Assembly (NCBI GenBank): GCA_040437565.1
Contig: JBDOQK010000045.1
Coordinates: forward strand, 1-64,000
DNA: 64,000 nt
Source: Albugo candida
Lineage: Eukaryota; Oomycota; Peronosporomycetes; Albuginales
Direction: 5' to 3'
Below the pieces are notes generated by a model. It made no database searches, was not told where the DNA came from, and saw only the letters and a program-made list of their open reading frames with translations. The first letter of the stretch is position 1. Each line of letters opens with the position of its first letter. The position numbers were made by a program, and so were the translations under genes. This document shows, one piece after another, positions 9,286-20,927 of the stretch.

Positions 9286-12270
9286 CCTACTCAGCAAAGC
9301 ATTTTTATATCTTCGCCGACAAGATGGTGGGCTAAAAGTTCATTTTTTGTCGAGAGTTGAAATAATCATTGAACGAGTCGGTGTCTGGCCGAACGGAATA
9401 CCCCAATACTTGACCGAATACTCCGTTCCCGGTATGGCCAAATTGGGAATACGCACCAGATCCATCGCGATAGACCTGAACGAGTTCGAGCTGCGACAGT
9501 CGTGCCATTCATCGATGTTAATTTCCCAAAGGCTCGATCGTCATCAGAAAAACTAATTCTAAGAGAGGGTCGCCTTGTTTTTACTCCACGTTGTGGTGTA
9601 ATGGACGGTGTGATATTTACATTGATTATCAAATGCGCCTTCGTTTTATTGTACAAAAGACGAACCCAGTCGATGAAGCTTTTCCAACGCCCATTTTTTT
9701 TGAACTCGAAACATGTACGTCCCATTGACTCGATAATAAGCTTTCTCAAAGTCGAGAAAAGTCGCATATGCTTCCTCCCCACGATGAGTGACCAAGTCTT
9801 GAATGGCGGTGATATGTCGAACATGGTGAGGCATCGACCTTCCGCGCACAAATGCTTCTTGATCTTGATGGATCTATTTTGGCAAAAACCGTTGCAATCG
9901 ATGCGCCAATACTTTAAGAAGTACTTTCACATCGACGCAAGCAGTGCGATCGGTCTATAGTTGCCAGGATCACCTCGTTATCTCTTTTTGAACAATAATA
10001 TTATTGCCGAGTGACGTTGTGATCGATTTAAGATACCTCTTTTTAGCTGATATTCGAACACGATCTTCAGACAATAGCCGAACGTTTCCGGATCAAGCTG
10101 ATAAAGTGCATCTGGTAGTCCATCCATACCTGAAGAAGAACTACTTCGCATGTACTTGATCGCTTCCGCCATCTCGGTCGTACTTAAGAGAGTTGAGAGA
10201 AGGTCTTGCTCTTCGGACGCAAGGGAAACTTGAATCTAATCGAGAAACTTTTTTTGCTTTCTTTCACATGGATCATCTGAGTCGGTCTCGGATCTATAAA
10301 GAGCCACCATGACACCACCCCAATGATCTCTAAATTCGTCAATAATCTCCCTCGGGTTCTGTTGGAGGAGCGTGACTGCTGATGTAAAAGGACGCGACTA
10401 TTGAGGTGTAAAGACATGACGGAAGATGGACATACGCGAACATTGGAATGTGGCAGGAATGCGTTGTATGACCTATGAGTGATTTTGCGTAACGAGTAAA
10501 AATCAACTAGGGCATAAGATCAAAATTCAACAGGTTCGATGTCACGATGCCGCATTTTTGCTGACATTTTCGATCGGCACGCGACGACAAGAACTATCCG
10601 GAAAGCGAAAAGAATGCTTGGAAGAGTTCTGCATATGCTTCACGTGATGGTCGAAGCTCTCATCTTGGTTGTATTTGGCATTGTCTTCGACCGAGAGTCT
10701 GAATTGTTCGCGAATCGATTCGTAAAAATTCCATGCCTCATTGGTGTCGTGACTGCGATATCGAGCTGCTGCGACTTCCAAAACACGCTGGCTAGACTCA
10801 ACATCACGTCGGCTATCTTGTGCAATCTTTTTTCAGTGCCATGAAGCTGTTTCTTGATTTTCGTCGTCCAACTTTCCCACATTTTACCGGGATTCGAAGT
10901 TGTCCGCAACTGTTCGAGCACCAAATTCGCTTCCAATTTAATTGCTTCGACAACTTGAGGATATTCAAATAGTCGTAATGAACATTTCCAATATCCTCGA
11001 CCGGAGATGAGTTGGATTTGCAAAAGTTACTTCTTGTGCGAGATCATCTCCCGCATGTCGTGGACGGAAATGTTCTGAAGTTTTGGGCACTATACTGAAT
11101 AGCTCTTCTGACATGCAGATGTGATCTAGTAGATTCTTGCGCGGTAATGGTCCTGTAAATACTTTTACAGAAGGATGTTGGATTAGCCAGGCTTCTATCG
11201 CACCTAGCTGTAAAAGTCATTCCAAACACGCTAATCAAATTGTTTCGTGTCGAATTGTTCCACTCGAAGCATCTTTAGCTAGATCGAGTGGTGTGTTAAA
11301 ATCACCAAAAACGAACTGTATTGCGGTCGATTGTAAAGTGTTGGAGAGCAATAACTCATAAAAAACCATCTTCACACAGGTAAGGAAGCCGTTCGACCGA
11401 TGCTTCTCCGGACATTTCCGAGTTCAACCTACATGAAGCTTTATAAAAATCGTCGCATCTTCAGCGAGCGCTTGTGGGATATGGTCTAGCGACATGAAAA
11501 GTGATGACTCTGCATGCGTACAAGAACTTTTGTCAAATGAGGCTTGCAGGCTACAATCCTCCCTATAACGATTATAGTGACAGCTCGAACAACCAAATGC
11601 AGATGCTCATGTGTGTGAACTGGCCTTGATGCGATGTTCTTGCTACCATTGTCAGAAGACACTTCTTCATGCTCAAAGTAGGTGGACATTACATCACCAA
11701 ATACGGAAAATATCTCTTTTCCGAAACTCTTGTCGATACCCAAACCGTCTTTCTCATCACCTATTAGGTCGCGCAAACAGTCGGCAAGAGCGCGACCAAG
11801 CAAACTGCAGCGATATTTTTTCCCTTGGCGCTGAGGAATCGATATTCGAAACTGGCGCGGTTGAAAAAATATGTCCACCTATTCTTAGTACCGTGCACGT
11901 ATAATTGAAAAGGTTTATCGTGCATTTAACCTTGAAGTTTTCTCCTCACCCGTTCCTCTTCCGTACGTGTAAATGAATCGGGTGTCGCTTTTCATGTCTC
12001 ATTAGCCATACTTTACGTCAAGAACTTATTATATGCACGACGACTTGATCAGACATGTATTTGAATTATTTCTTTTTGTTGATAAAAAATGCACTGAAAC
12101 CGATCTATCCGGTGCTGGCGTGGAGAATTGATTGGAGTTGAGCGCAACTAAATATATTGAGCCCGGGCATACTACTACTCCACATGTCCTTTCCATACTC
12201 CGTGTCTCTCAAGCTAAATTATAAAGCAATTTCCACTTGAACGCATTGAAATATCTCACAACGGGAACTA

Positions 12271-13590
12271 CCAACTCAAAAGCCCGTTCTTTAGACGCAT
12301 CAAATGAACCCGAAAATACTTATTGCAATCTGCATTGGGATAAACGCGTGCATGTGTGACGGTGGAGACTAATTCAAGAAGCAAACGATAGTACAACCCC
12401 ACTAAGCCCGTCAACTTAACTTTTCTGGACGTCCCGGCTATGGCCCTTATTAAACCCGCAAATATAGCAGCTGCACTTTTGTGGGGCATCGGGCGCGTAT
12501 CGAAGAGTCTTCTTCATTATAGCATTGTTGTCGTTGCAATTAATGGAATAAGTGAAGAAACTCATTCACAAACTACATTTGTGAGCACATTCGTTTTCTT
12601 TGTCACGCAGCTGATACCTGTGACGTCAACAAATCTTCTACTGTACCGAATGTTTTGTCTACAGTACTGTACATCCAGACGTTAAACGCTCATCCTCTAT
12701 TTGACGTCAACTACATTGCTATCGCTCAATGAGCTTGTACGCACCCCGGCCAAATATTGGCTGCCACTCATTGTCAAGCTTTGCAATCTCCAGTATCATC
12801 GTAATCGCTGAGGTACACGCTGTCTCTCCCTTTCTTATTGAATTATGTATCATCATTCAACTCCACTCAAGGACACCGATGGGTTGAGGTATCTGATCTA
12901 GAAGACAAACCCCGTGCTGTGTCACATTTGTCTTGGTTTGATTAAAGTAAAACCGGTCCATTGTGAACCCGTGCGGGTTCTGACCTGCTTGGGTTGATCT
13001 GGAAAACTGGAAAGGAATAGTTATTGAGACGCTTGGGAGCCTCCGGGTTCTGTTCGCTCCTCAGGTGACCAGAATGATCGATAAAGGATACGTACACTCT
13101 GCGCATATTTTGGTATGGCGGATAGAATGAGCTCTCATGGTAAGTTGTAGCTGCAACGTGCTTGATAGGGCTCTTTATCCTCGATGAGAACGCGCAACAG
13201 TATTGGTATCTAGCAATGTAATCAGGATTATCGCAGTTGACCACGGTATAGTATAGAAGATGAACTGGGCTGGACGTGCCATTGCCCATAATCATTACAT
13301 GGAGAGTTATAGTCTATAAGCGACTTGCCGAGTGGATCTGGTGTAAGGATGGATAGACGTGTTTTTTTTAATTCTCTAGACCATCAGCCGCAAAGACTGA
13401 CTAGGATCACAAGCTGATGGTTTATCGCATTGTGATCACGTGACCTCAATAGCTACACTTGAGAAGAATCTTCAACCGTATGAAGGCTCCCACCACGCTT
13501 GCATACTGTGCGGATGAGTTGATAGAAACTTCTTCACATTAATATACTCTATCAAAGTGTTCGATCATTCCCTCTCCCTAATACATGTAG
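12271..13590. other. Mostly non-coding, one weak ORF
   Basis: The only candidate worth noting is a minus-strand frame at 13295-12942 of 117 residues. It starts MIMGNGTSSPVHLLYY and ends PSRSEPARVHNGPVLL, with two adjacent Cys near residue 33. It has no clear signal peptide, effector motif or relative that I recognise. Chance is a fair explanation. Confidence 0.3.
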
Positions 13591-14330
13591 CAAACAAAAG
13601 TTGCATCAAATTTAAAGTGCAAGCGAAATAAATCGAAAAAATACTGCAATTCTACCTTGAATGGGCTTATTATTGCTTGTACATAGCGGGCCTCTATTGT
13701 GGTGTTGCCCTATGCTGCTTAAGGACAGGATATTGCTGTAAACGTAACTAGCTGAAATGAGCGAAATTGCTCAATCAAGAGGGGAGTATAAATAAAGAGA
13801 GAAACTTCATGCCGGTGATTAGTGACCAAACTCATAATCGCGCACTTGTATCCGAATATCTATCGAAGAAACCGGCTCGAGATCCGCCAACTTAATTATG
13901 CTTTCCGTGTACNNNNNNNNNNNNNNNNNNNNNNNNNNNNNNNNNNNNNNNNNNNNNNNNNNNNNNNNNNNNNNNNNNNNNNNNNNNNNNNNNNNNNNNN
14001 NNNNNNNNNNNNCAAAGTAGAGCTACCAAAAGTTGCATTGAAGTTGCAAGCAAAAAAGTACTTTTATTCTGCCTTGAATGGGTTCATTGTTCCTTGTAGA
14101 AAGCGAACCTCTATTGTGTTGTTGCTCTATATTCTTAGAGGTCAGGATATTGCTGTAGGCATTTCTAAGTGCAATGAGCGAAATCTGCTGAATGAAGAGT
14201 GCAGTATCTTTGAAGATAATGACTTCATGCCCATGACTAGTAACAAACTCATATACTTCTAACCAAACATCTATCGAAGATACCTACTCCAGATCCGCCG
14301 ACTTCATCATGCTTTCCGCTGTACAGAATC
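13590..14330. repeat. Diverged direct repeat, two ~320-bp units
   Basis: Unit A (13590-13912) and unit B (14013-14330) share ordered blocks such as AAAGTTGCAT, TACCTTGAATGGG versus TGCCTTGAATGGG, CCTCTATTGTG, CAGGATATTGCTGTA, ATGAGCGAAAT, CTTCATGCC, CTATCGAAGA, AGATCCGCC and ATGCTTTCCG. Identity looks like 75-80%. The divergence rules out a simple contig overlap. No reading frame is shared, so this is probably an old non-coding duplication. Confidence 0.75.
13913..14012. other. 100-N gap between diverged repeat units
   Basis: The flanks are related (about 75-80%) but not identical, so this is not an exact contig overlap and some sequence may be missing. Confidence 0.8.
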
Positions 14331-15420
14331 TACCGAAAGTGATATTTTTAAGTTTATCTTCAAAGATCGCAATCAGTTGCCTTCTTTATCCTCTATCCGC
14401 ATCATATTGGTTTTGAGTACGCATAGCCGAACATGGGGCTTGATAATGACAGCGATAGTGGCCGTATGCTCTTTAGCAAGAACAAGGCCGAGTGGAATGT
14501 GACTTACTTTCTCCAAGCCGGGTATCAACTGCACAGGCGTGCTGCCATTGTATGCGCAGAAATAGGCGCTCGTAAATAGAAATCACAAGTAACATTTTCA
14601 GTACTCTTAAGTGTTGTCATAAATGCCACACAGTTTTACGTCCTAATATATGGTGCAATCGAGAGCACGTTTGCAGCAGGCATCTCACTACACAATTCCT
14701 CCTGTTGTAAACGATAATGTCAATCCGATCATCTCAATCTCGTTCTGACTGATGTGACCGAAGTGGCTAGATTCCAATGTCACGACTCCAACTTGTTCCA
14801 CTCCTAAGGTATTGATTCAGTAATCTTTCAGCAAAGCTAGGATGGTTATTGCAATGTACTTCAGAATTGAATCGTTTTTCAGAATCGCAATTTTTCGCGC
14901 AAGGCCATTGGAACCTGATATAGCGCTTTGCCAAACGCTTCACAGAAAGCTTACCTTACCATTGACATCCGCGTATCCTGCACATTAACTCTATCGGAGC
15001 AAGCTCTTTCGTTTAGCGACCAACAGAGAATACGTAGCGAGTAGGGCTGTATTGTTGATAACATCCGGAGTCTGAGACTTTTCACCATAATGTGTCGATA
15101 AAAACGCGAGAGATTTTAGGATAACGTGAAAAGCCAAACGAGTTTGCCTTGGTATCCTTCTTTAAAGTCAGCCTTTATTGTCTATTCCTTAGTGATGCTT
15201 GTCCTTGCAGACAAAGAAACAATTTAACTTGCATCATTCGTGAAATTATCCGCAGCAGAGAGCCCAACTTTCTGGAGAGCTTTGTCCATGATCGCCAAGC
15301 ACATTCATATGTTCTACATCCAGAGAAAGCCATTAGTATATGTCTGGGTAAAACGGCACTTCTATTCGACCGCTACAGCCAGATATCCCGTAGTATTTTT
15401 TTATAATGGCTTCTCCCGAA
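14331..15420. other. No gene seen
   Basis: Only short open frames without motifs are found. Nothing here could be assigned to the neighbouring repeats or to the transposase that follows. Confidence 0.4.
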
Positions 15421-17850
15421 AAATGAAGGCTGGCCCTGTTAGCCAACTTGCACCAAGCCAACAACAAGAAGAGGCAGCAGAGGATCTCGACTGTCAGAGC
15501 CTCATGTCAGACTGGAGTGGAGGGGAGGAAGAGGAAGAGGAAGAAGACTGCTGGATACAAACACAGATCAGCTACAAAAGAGAGTTTCTGCTGTCCAGGC
15601 TCAGCTGACGAAGGGGAGAAGAAGAGATTTCCTACTTATAAAAGTGAGCTGGCTTCTTTTGTCAAAAACGTTATTTATCCTCTAAATCTTTACATAACTT
15701 GGCAGAGAACTGAAGAACTACCAAGTGGAGGAGGTGGAAGTATGTCAAGAATAATAGCCTGCAGAGGGTGAACATCTACTTCAAACCAGCAGGTCAGTGG
15801 CCATCAGCAACTAACAGAAAAGAGCTGTTCATTGCATCAGAAGATGAGAGTATTGAGCAGCAGGAGAAGAGGGAGAAGAAGAAGACAGGATAGAAGGGGC
15901 AACTAACGGTTTAAAGGAAGGGCTGAAAGGCATACAGAACCAGAAAATCAGCTGGGAAAAGCTCCCACCTTATCTTGTTTTAAGACTTATGGCCATCCTC
16001 CATTATCTGGAAGGACGGTTTTACCTGGGCATGAGGAAGAAGGAAGCGGCAGCTACTGCAGCCACGAAAAACTGCACGACACGTCAGACTGGGCCTGCAG
16101 GAACCTTGCGCTTGGGCAGCTCGGTACTTATTCAGCAAAGCCATTCCAACACATCAGCAAGGCTGGCGTATAAAAAGTAAAGAGATCCTAGCAGACCTTG
16201 ATATCAAGAGTGAGTACCTGTCATGGATGAAGAGGAGGAAGCCTAATGAAATATCGCCCAGAGAGCTCTAGATGGTCCTTCAAAACAGCATTATCCTAAA
16301 GGTCCTGGGATAGAAGGATTGGAAGATCAGCTACTTGACAGTGGTAAAGTACCTGAAGATCTGGGGATTCAAAAAGATGGGAAAGCAGCTGTATATGGGT
16401 GGTCATGAGAGGGAGGATGTGCTGAAGTATAGAGAGGTTTGGTCAAAGAGGATGATCGAGTACAAAAACAAGATGGATGAGTGGACTGGAGAGGAGGTGG
16501 ATGTGTTGGTTGAGGACAAGGTGGAAGTGTGGGACAGCAAGCATGTGCATGTGACGCATGATGAGTAACCTTTTTACAGCAACGATGGAAGAGAGGAGTT
16601 CTGGGTAGAAGAAAGAAAGGAAGGCGATAGTTGGATAAGGGAGAGAGTACCAGGAGGTTAAATCATGATCAGTGACTTTCTGTGCCCGTGTAATGGGCCC
16701 ATGAAAGTTACTGATCAGCAAGCGAGGAAGAATGGACTCACTTCACCATCAGCCAGAGAGATCATCAAGGCAGGCAAGAACAGATATGGTTGGTGGAAAA
16801 GTGAAGACATGGTGAGGCAACTCAACGAGAAGGCCATCTCCATTCTCAACATTCTTNNNNNNNNNNNNNNNNNNNNNNNNNNNNNNNNNNNNNNNNNNNN
16901 NNNNNNNNNNNNNNNNNNNNNNNNNNNNNNNNNNNNNNNNNNNNNNNNNNNNNNNNCTCACTTCACCATCAGCCAGAGAGATCATCAAGGCAGGCAAGAA
17001 CAGATATGGTTGGTGGAAAAGTGAAGACATGGTGAGGCAACTCAACGAGAAGGCCATCTCCATTCTCAACATTCTTAATCCAGGATGAATTGGTGAGTTT
17101 TTCAAATTTCTTGTTTCACATTTCTAGTTGGAACTAAGAATTGATTTATTATCTTTACCAGGACTGCTTTCTTTCGACTAATCCTCTAATCATCAAGCGT
17201 TTTCTATCAACGCTCTGGTGGTTGGCAGGTTGACTCTCAAGCCCAAGAAGGAGAAAATATACCAGTATAAAGATGGATCGTACACATCCCAAAAAATCTG
17301 TCAATCCGTGTGGTTTCCCCACAATGGAGAGATTTACTTTAAGTTCGTCGAGATGGCAAGCTTTCTTTCCTGTGCTTTCAAGGTTTCACCACTGACGCTG
17401 GTCTTTCACAGGTGCTGATGGAGCTGGAATCTAGATTGTCATTCCAAGGCATTGCCTCCAGCAAATGACTGCTGCTGATGGCATTCCTTGATGGCCAAGC
17501 CCGATTTTGCTGAACAGGAGTCAGCCTTGGAGATGGAGGTGAAGCAGGCAGGACACATTATTCGATATTGCCCCAAATCCCACTTTGAGTGCAGCTTCAT
17601 CGAGAGGTACTGGGGATGTGCCAAGAGAGCAGCGCGGAACCAATGTAATTATAATTTCACCTCGTTTGGGAAAGGCTCCCTGGTATCCTCCATGTAGTGA
17701 GCATGAAGGAGATTCGGAACCACGCTCGAACATCCTGGCGATACGTTGGAATGTATATCAAAGGCAAGGATGGCGTTGAGGCGGCGAAGATCGAGCGGGA
17801 CAGACGGAATATGAAATCGCACCGAAGTCTATGCGTCAACGATTGATTTT
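15421..17850 (+). mobile_element. DDE-type DNA transposon, transposase copy 2 (decayed)
   Basis: This is a second, diverged copy of the family at 1.6-4.0 kb, on the other strand. The same order is visible. An acidic N-terminal run is encoded by GAGGAAGAG-type codons (15520-15550), followed by a Lys/Arg-rich region. Then come KEILADLDIKSEYLSWMKRR near 16180 and QLYMGGHEREDVLKYREVW near 16390, which matches the DGHER block of copy 1. HVTHDE near 16555 is followed by a stop where copy 1 has Ser. AGKNRYGWWKSEDMVRQLNE lies near 16770, then a probable intron ending TTTACCAG near 17161, then LLSFD-stop-SSNHQAF near 17165, where copy 1 reads FDNATSHAAF. FECSFIERYWGCAKR lies near 17590, and the C-terminus ends with HRSLCVND near 17848. 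All three acidic catalytic positions remain, but stops replace neighbouring residues and the frame shifts near 17690. The purine-rich composition differs from its surroundings. Confidence 0.75.
16857..16956. other. 100-N gap with 120-bp duplicated flank
   Basis: The sequence at 16737-16856 recurs exactly at 16957-17076 inside transposase copy 2, so the GKNRYGWWKSED segment appears twice by error. Confidence 0.9.
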
Positions 17851-18309
17851 TGCAGGCATATCGATGTGCTGACTGGTGCTTGAGCTTTTTTTGGATTTTT
17901 GATGACTCTGCCATATATACATCGCCATTCCTCGTTTTTTTATCTACACCTCCCATGCCCTGTTTCTTCTCATCCCAGGCCAAACACTGCACATAGAAAT
18001 TCCTCTTTTTTTTGAATACCTTGCCTGCCTTATTTCCTTTTATTACAGCCACGAAAAACAATTGCACAGCATACGACCTTCCAAACGGGGTGTTTCAAAT
18101 CTAGCCGATATTCGAAAAACATGCTAAAAGTTCAAATTTCAAGCGTATCAGCACCATGAAAAATGAAAGATGTGCACAATCTGCTTGCAACAAAATGTGA
18201 AGCACTTTAAAAGCTATAGTTTGGTGCAAAGAAATTGACAACTTTCCAATCCAGGTGTCTGATAGACTTTGAACTTGGTCAAAAAAATGATGGCTCTAGA
18301 GGAGTTGCA
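17851..18309. other. No gene seen
   Basis: AT-rich sequence between the transposase and the LINE pieces. No open frame has a recognisable motif. Confidence 0.4.
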
Positions 18310-19135
18310 CCATACCGTGCACGTCTAATTTTTAAGGCGTACCGTGCTTTCAACTGGGAACTTTCTCCTTACCCGTTCTTTCCGCGCACGTTTTATGGGA
18401 TAGTTTATGGCTGTCACGTCTCAAACGGCAACTCCTTACGTTTTGCGCTTGTTACATGCACAACGACTTGATCAGAATCAGACATCTCGTATGTTGGAAA
18501 TATTTTGGTGCGAGCGTATAGAGTAATTTTAGGCGCAACCAGACTAGTAATTATAACGAAATATTTTCAAAAAAAGGCTATACTATTCTATAATTCATTA
18601 CGGAGGAGTTCCTCGCACAGTCTTTCCATACTCCCTATCTCAAAATCAATTGTCGAGCAAATTCTTTTCGGACGCATTCAGATCTCACACGCTACCACAA
18701 GAACTATCTGGAGGGCTACAATGAATGCTTGAAGTGTTCTCCATACTCTTCACGTGATGTTCGAATCTCTCATCTTGGTTGTATTTTTCATTGTTTCCGA
18801 CCGAGATTCTGAATTGTTTAAGACTCGATTCGTAAAATGACGAGACTAAGTGGCGTCTTGAGTGCATTATCAAGCTGATGCGGCTTCCAAAACACGCTTA
18901 TTAGACTCAACGTCGCGTCGGCTTTCTTTTGAGATCTTTCTCTCACTTCCTTCAAGCTGTTCCTTGATTTTTGTCTTCCAACTTTTCCACACTTTTCCAG
19001 GATTCGAAGCTGTCCGCAACTACTCGAGCACCAAACTCCCTTCCAATTTGATTGCGTCGACAACTTCAGAATTTTCGAATAGTCAAAGGATCACTTCCAA
19101 TATCCTCTCCTTAGAGATCGAGTTGGATTGTCAAA
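18310..19135 (-). mobile_element. Two LINE fragments related to the 8-12 kb element
   Basis: Bases 18310-18690 resemble 11890-12270, with shared blocks TACCGTGCACGT, CGACTTGATCAGA, TCTTTCCATACTCC and ACGCATT. Bases 18690-19135 resemble 10540-11010 and on the minus strand encode the same linker region, for example NEKYNQDERFEHHVKSMENT against NAKYNQDESFDHHVKHMQNS. The order of the two pieces is swapped relative to the larger copy. They are therefore either two separate truncated insertions or parts of a rearranged tandem. Stops and frame changes are frequent. Confidence 0.65.
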
Positions 19136-20827
19136 AGGTAATTTTCTGCACGTAGTTACGGAAAACCTTTACAGTTCGATCTCGTGATAAAATGCAGCTT
19201 TCAAAAGCGCGGTAAATAAACTTTTTAAAGTAAAAAATCGTGTTGTGCTCAAAAATCCCGCCCCTTATATGAATTGAAGTGTACAATGTGGCCAAGATGA
19301 CTCTCATTTCCGTTGTATTCCCCTTGTACCACAATCTATAATCACGTAGAGAAAATTGACTTCTCGGGTATTAATCTTAATTGATGATTCCGCTTTCTTT
19401 TAAAAAGTTACAGTTGTTTTGTGTTATTCTGACGCCTAATCACTGTTATCCACGCTTGCATGTTGATTTGGCCTCTGATGGTGTCGCTATTGAAGCCAAA
19501 ATACCGAAGAAGCATCATGTGCATAGGTGTGCACTCGAAGTTTATCAGTGATTTCGACCAAATGAGTTGATTTCACCTATACTCTGTGATGAAAACCACG
19601 ATTAATAGCGCCTTATGTGAGCTATTTCTACCTTAAGTCTTGGCTAGAATCAAACACACTTATCGTATACAAGCAAAAGATTTCGTATCCCATTTACAGA
19701 AGAGTTCAGCCCAAGAAAGGAAGCCAACCCAAGAGGTGTGTCGCTCTGTTGCTTTCTACTTGAATATTTTCCATCCCTACCATTTTTACGATGCCACCAC
19801 CAATACAATCGAAGATGAACTAACGGGTCATTAGAGCTTTGTCAACAAATATTGGCTGTATTTGCAACTCATTGGGCATCGATTCTGTAACATCTATTCG
19901 GGATTATTCCACCTCGTTCTCATCAATGCCGCAGTCTTCAAATGACCCCTAATGCTTCTATATACGACACAAATTGTGGCCTATACTTACCCACACGCTT
20001 TCAGTTTCTGGAAGATCAAGCGATTCTCCGGTTTTGCAAAGGCTCTCGTCTCGGCATCGTTTTACAATTCGTTAGTCTATCCTTATCGATGTTTGGATGT
20101 CCTGCCCCTCTGTTCTAGTCTGTGACAAGTTCCTCTATTCTCACCTTGACCTTTTTACATAGCCCGTCATATATAGTCCGTTCAACTTCGTGGACGATAT
20201 CACTGGGACTTATAGCGATCTTGAAGACAATTCTACCTTTACCATGTGATATGGCACCCTCAAGATCCGACCTTTTTTAATCGGTATTTATCTTCTCTGA
20301 GACCGTCTCTCCTTTCTCATTTCTGGTGTTCTGACTAGTCGTAAAGCACTAAAATTGATGGTTCTTGTTGACGTGCTTATCCTCTTCTCCATCCTTGATC
20401 TTGGTGATGGTCTGGAAGGGATTATATCCAGGCTGTGCCACAGCCCCATTTCATTCTCTAATTGCTAAAGTCTATACCATCCCCCTTTTAAAACCTCTCT
20501 CGACTTCTCGGCTAGTCTTCTCACCAGGTCCTGTGGAACAATGGTCTTCCATTTGCGGTTCTTCGTTGATTCTGTCCATCAGCCTTCATTTTCTAGTTTT
20601 CAGATCGACAATCCTTTCCTGCCTTCGAATTTTTCTCTCCCCCTTTGGCTCCTTTATACCGATCTGTTTCTCCTATACTCCTCTTTCTTCAAGAGAGTAA
20701 CGAAGCCCGATGATTAAAGCATTGATAGACGTTTTACTCTCCTAACACCGCATTTCCTATCTACCTCTTGCCCCGAAACTTTTTTTAACACGTGCAAGTT
20801 TCCAGCGCTGGTCCAACCCAATCTCTA

Positions 20828-20927
20828 NNNNNNNNNNNNNNNNNNNNNNNNNNNNNNNNNNNNNNNNNNNNNNNNNNNNNNNNNNNNNNNNNNNNNNNNN
20901 NNNNNNNNNNNNNNNNNNNNNNNNNNN
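20828..20927. other. 100-N gap, 8-bp shared flank
   Basis: Only AATCTCTA is repeated on both sides (20820-20827 and 20928-20935), the shortest overlap in the window. It may be a real gap. Confidence 0.8.

Larger units (their letters stand above)
8125..12270 (-). mobile_element. Broken non-LTR retrotransposon (LINE), reverse transcriptase ORF
   Basis: Minus-strand fragments form a LINE ORF2 in order. Near 11240-10540 is a region with FEYPQVVEAIKLEA, typical of the linker before the polymerase. Near 10170-9980 are SSSGMDGLPDALYQLDPETF and SAIILLFKK, the RT entry motifs. Near 9850-9650 are IQDLVTHRGEEAYATFLDFE and KAYYRVN (the first catalytic Asp region), then LLYNKTKAHLIINVNITPSI and an altered GV-K-RRPSL where GVKQGDPLSP would be expected. 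Near 9200-9110 is the thumb motif YWGIPFGQTP, and near 8800-8550 is QDGGLKVHFLVGRLKLEHI. A C-terminal Trp-rich part ends near 8125. The YxDD box is not recognisable, and many frame changes and stops show it is dead. An upstream stretch at 11890-12270 is repeated at 18310-18690, so it probably belongs to the element or to a neighbouring copy. The 5' boundary is uncertain. Confidence 0.75.

Noticed and set aside
12942-13295. Secreted effector candidate
   Set aside because: No convincing signal peptide and no RxLR, CHxC or LxLFLAK-type motif could be found, so only listed as a weak ORF.
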